A DNA stretch of 64,000 nucleotides from Cryptomeria japonica (lineage: Eukaryota; Streptophyta; Pinopsida; Cupressales; Cupressaceae). A program made the position numbers and the translations under genes. Positions 60,328 through 64,000 of the stretch are shown here, one piece after another; positions within the stretch are counted from its first letter, which is position 1, and each line of letters starts with the position of its first letter. The notes under the pieces were generated by a model, which did not search any database, was not told the DNA's origin, and worked only from the letters and a program-made list of their open reading frames with translations. The stretch is taken from assembly GCF_030272615.1 (NCBI RefSeq), contig NC_081406.1, positions 460,438,072 to 460,502,071 of the forward strand. Direction: 5' to 3'.

Positions 60328-61690
60328 TGTTGGCATTTTGCATAGAGATTACATTAATGATATGTTGTCATTGATGTCAATTGAACCGGTAATAGTATTC
60401 ATGTTATTGTTGATATTGTTGTTTTTTATATTGGCTACTAACCGGTTAGAGGAGCTTTGTGGAAGACGTGAAGCAGTATGGTAAGTTTCTGAGTTGAACT
60501 AGTAAACTGGTGTAATGGGTTAAACCTTTCTATGCATTGTAACCGGTAAAACCTATCAGTTGTTAAACCCTAACCGATCAAGTTTGTTGGTTTATTATGA
60601 TGAGCGGTAATGATGGAGATATGTGTGATCATTGTATGAGGATAAGTTCAAATTGTTTTGGCACATTTGTTTATTGTCTACAGAAGGAGAAAAGTGGATT
60701 GCATCTAATGCACAATACGTGATGAGTTACAAACTCCGATGAAGCGGTGATCATAGAGCAGTTGTAATTTTCTTGAAGAATGTGAAGAGATTGTCATGAT
60801 TTCTAATGGTCAAGATTGTATTGACTTGTTTGTAATCCCAATGATGAGAATTAGGTTTTGTTGTGTTACCAACCTAATTGATTTGTATTAAGGTCGATGA
60901 AGTTTTTTGTAAAGGTTGTTGGAAAGATTAGCAGAAACCTGTTGAATGTGTAGTTGCCTAACCAGTGAATGGATCTATACTTTGAGTGAAGGCAGATTGA
61001 AGCTTAAAAGGATTTGATCAAGAAAATGTAGTGTTATTCAGACAGATCAAGAAAACCTATTGTTTTCTAACAATTATAGCAGAAGTGAAATCCCTTAACT
61101 GGGCAAGCTCTAACAAGGTGGGTCATTAGCTTGGATTCTTAAATCCTCCAACAAGGTTACTCCTAACAGGGTATTGTGGCTTTCATCAATGCATATTTGT
61201 AAATATCTTAACTGGGTAATTACTAACCGGAATTAGTTCAAAACAGGACTTATTGTAAACCTTTAACAGGATTGGCTCCTAACAGGGCAAACTTTAGAAG
61301 AGTTTAGATAGCTATCCTTGTGAGTCTCATCTCACCGTAGTTTTTAACTATTTAGGTTTTCCATGTATAAACATTTGTATCAAGTGGTGAATGTTTTTGT
61401 GGTTATGATTTTATTTGTTAATTTGATTAACTTCTGATAAGGCATGATAACTAGAAGCATTGAGAAATGAATATGTTGAGTTATGATTAAGCATTGTTGA
61501 TGTTTACAAGATTGAAGTTGTTTACTGTTAAGTTGTCACAACAGTCAAACTAGTTGATGTCAAGTATTCTTATGAATATTGATCTTGACTGAGATATGTT
61601 TACTTTGTGTGATTGATTTTAAGTTTGGGAACTTTGTATTAGTTTTTCAATATATTGTTTCACCCCCCCCTCTCAGTAGTCTACCAGATA
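60328..61690 (+). repeat. Solo copia LTR (family F)
   Basis: Starts TGTTGGCATTTTGCATAG; a partial copy of the start (TGTTGGCATTTTGAG) precedes it at 60311, making a 17-bp duplication. It contains TTGTCATTGATGTCAA, the core CCGTAGTTTTTAACTA with GGTTTTCCATGTATAAA, and CACCCCCCCCTCTCAGTAG just before its end, which is approximate. Confidence 0.75.
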
Positions 61691-63308
61691 CTTATTATTT
61701 CATCATACCATCAATATGCACAAGTTTTTGTATATTCTAATCCATGCAAGTACACAACATTGACTCCACTTGGCGTCACGGGTCTAAGTTTGCCTATATT
61801 CCCCAATGATGGTTATAGGAGATAGCAAAATGGCCAAACATTATTACCTAGCCTAACCCATCATTTCTAATTAGGATGATTCATCCCTAATTCTCATGAT
61901 TACACCTCTGGGTCGCCATTGAGGTGATGACCAGTTACCCTTATGCTTATGGTAAATGACCAGTGAAGAGTGTCTGTGCATAGTCAATTAGTCATCCATT
62001 ATTGCTATTATAGTATGAATATTATTGATATTTCATCTTTAGTGCAATAATGCAATATTTTAATGGACATGGTGTTTTATGAAAATTCAATTTAAAGTGA
62101 TTTAAGTGATTTTATTTTAGGGGAATTCTAGGAGTTCATTGATCTTGTGAATTTAAATTTGAATTTTTTATTATTTTATATTCCACCATAAACTGAACAT
62201 ATAATGTTGTTTTGGAATTCATTGAAAAACACTTAGTCTTTTCTCTTGTTTTTGCTCTCAAACCTTGTGAGGAGTGTATGAAAATGCAAAGAGTTTGATT
62301 CTTTGTGGGTAGAATTTTATGGGAATTGGATTGGAAGGATTAAATTTCTGGAGCTTGACATGTTGTTTGAATTTGAGGAGCTTTGTAGAGTGTAGGCCTT
62401 CCTCTTTGCATTTGAAGTTTCTTCTCAAGCCCGAGGTAGGAGTTCTTATTCTTTGATTCACTTCCCTACTTGAAATTATTTTCCCATGCTTAAGATTTGT
62501 TTTTATTTGAATTATCACCCTCTTCCTCAAATGAGATTGTTCTTATTCATTGGATTTTAATGTGTGCATTGTCTGATTGAGAAAATGGGTGTTTTGGGGG
62601 ATTTTGATTCCTAATTTTTCATGATTCATCGTAGGGACTTTTTATTTCAATTTTTTGTTTCTTAGAGGTATTTATCAAATGAGTGGGAGCAAAATTTAGC
62701 CCAGTTCTAACCCCAATTGTAAAATTGATGCCCTAGATAGTCTCTTAGAGTCAAACCCCTAGTTCTAACCCAAATTGGTGCTTTTGGCATGTAGGTATTC
62801 ATTTACTATGTCGAGTGGTCTAATTGATCAAATATGGTTCCATGGAAACCCAAAATGTAACAATTGAAGCCCAAAGTGGTTCTACTGATCACCAATGTGG
62901 TGCCTTTGATCTATTTTGGCCGGTAGTCACTATTTGGAATTGTTTAACCTAAATTGATTTTAGCATGAATTTATGATTTTAGCATGAATTTATGATTGTT
63001 TCCTTATTTTGAGACCCTACAATTTCTCCTTGGTTGTGAGACCGAATGAATTATTATGTATTTTGAGAGATTATTTATGATATTGTTATTGTTATGTTGA
63101 CTGTAATAGGTATCTATGCATTGTTCTTATATGTTATCCAGAGTGGCTTTGACTATCGAGACCATTGCTACATTGAGGTGTCGTATTTGATACTTGAACC
63201 ATGCCTCCTTGAGTGCTTCTAACCAATAGTTTATGTTATGAGTAAAATAAAATGTATACTATGCACTTAATTGAAACTTATTGCGATTGAAGCCTTAGGT
63301 TGCACATG
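61691..63308. other. No gene seen
   Basis: A minus-strand frame at 62258-62530 has no motif. A 19-bp tandem duplication (TTTTAGCATGAATTTATGA) lies near 62960-63000 and TTCTAACCCAAATT-type words recur near 62710-62780. Otherwise unassigned A+T-rich sequence. Confidence 0.5.
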
Positions 63309-63747
63309 TGTGTGCATTTGAGTTCTCGTGTTCATAATGAGCCTGATGTGCCTAGGGCCTAGTTCATGGAGAAAGTTGCGAGGTGGACCTTATTGTGGGA
63401 CTTATGATTTAAATAACATGAGATGGTGCATTGTGTAGCATTAGTATGCATATGTTTCCCTTATGTTGAAATTCTTGTGAGGGCTTGGGATAAGTTGGAG
63501 GAATGAGACCGTCCATGGATGGATGATGTTAGTGGGCTCCTTGTCTACACAAGAGGATTACCTAAACTTTGTGTGAGTTATTGGATCTACACTTGTTAAT
63601 TCACCATTTATCTCCTTATCATATAGCCCTTTTAGAGATTGAGTAGAGACCCTATTGTGACCTCATGATTGAGTAGTTGACTTGCTTGAGTGTTTGGGTC
63701 GTGTGACTATCTCCATCAGAATAGGGGGCGGACTTGAGGGTACCACA
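63309..63747 (+). repeat. Dispersed repeat R2, copy B
   Basis: Matches 21220-21753 in the same orientation but lacks about 110 bp. Its right end is interrupted at 63748 by an LTR start. Confidence 0.85.
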
Positions 63748-64000
63748 TGTTGGATATTGTTGAAAAGTTTGCTGGAACAATGTTTGGTCATTAATGTCAA
63801 CATATTCCTCTATGTATTCCAGTGTTGCAGGCAAATTAAATGAGTTGGTTTGGCCAGTGTGCTACATAGGAGTTGTTGTAGTTTAATAGGTTTTGAGATA
63901 GGTATCTCTAGTTGATTCAGTTAAATTTTTTAGTGGTCTACATGATGATTTGATCGAGTTATGAGATCCGGTATTGAGGTTGGTTTTTTAGTTGTTTGCG
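63748..64000 (+). repeat. LTR start (family G), cut by window end
   Basis: TGTTGGATATTGTTGAAAAG followed by GGTCATTAATGTCAACAT, the phrase seen at the start of other copia LTRs in the window. Inserted in dispersed repeat R2. Confidence 0.65.

Overview
This window looks like gene-poor nuclear DNA from a large-genome seed plant, about two thirds A+T. I found no intact host gene, rRNA, tRNA or CRISPR array. The recognisable content is transposable-element debris: Sirevirus-like Ty1/copia elements, a Tekay/Del-like and a Tat-like Ty3/gypsy remnant, an L1-type LINE, a TRIM, a decayed plant-mobile-domain (PMD) gene and long microsatellites. A gymnosperm would fit the dense, old, nested LTR elements with very long LTRs, but the sequence alone does not prove it.

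Layout. Positions 1-2672 hold two direct copies of a long repeat 1466 bp apart. From 6220 to 8222 lies a degenerate Tat/Ogre-like gypsy 5' region with tRNA-Arg-type primer sites and gag. A microsatellite-headed dispersed repeat occurs at 8225-9087 and again at 15616-16416, and carries a foldback element with CACTA ends. Between the two copies sit an unrecognised coiled-coil ORF (9801-10568, minus), a very A+T-rich stretch and a broken L1-type LINE (11812-15615). A PMD pseudogene occupies 17340-19126 (minus). A second dispersed repeat is at 21220-21753 and 63309-63747. A complete TRIM lies at 22616-22948.

From about 24.8 kb onward the window is an LTR-retrotransposon nest. A 5'-complete, 3'-truncated copia (25706-29988) encodes Gag and protease, then a novel acidic reading frame instead of integrase and reverse transcriptase. 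A minus-strand copia (29989-42866) is split by a gypsy fragment (31266-37723) with an LTR of about 4.4 kb. A structurally complete minus-strand copia (42942-49512) has two LTRs, a primer site and a perfect 5-bp target duplication. After a diverged repeat with palindromes (49518-51330) come two plus-strand copia pol fragments, a lysine-rich ORF behind an LTR and primer site, and a run of further LTRs to the window end.

None of the retrotransposon coding regions is intact, so any activity would need proteins supplied by other copies. The least explained items are the coiled-coil ORF, the acidic ORF of the Gag-only copia, the lysine-rich ORF, and a gypsy frame whose twelve stop codons are all TAG or TGA, as expected from loss of methylated cytosines.
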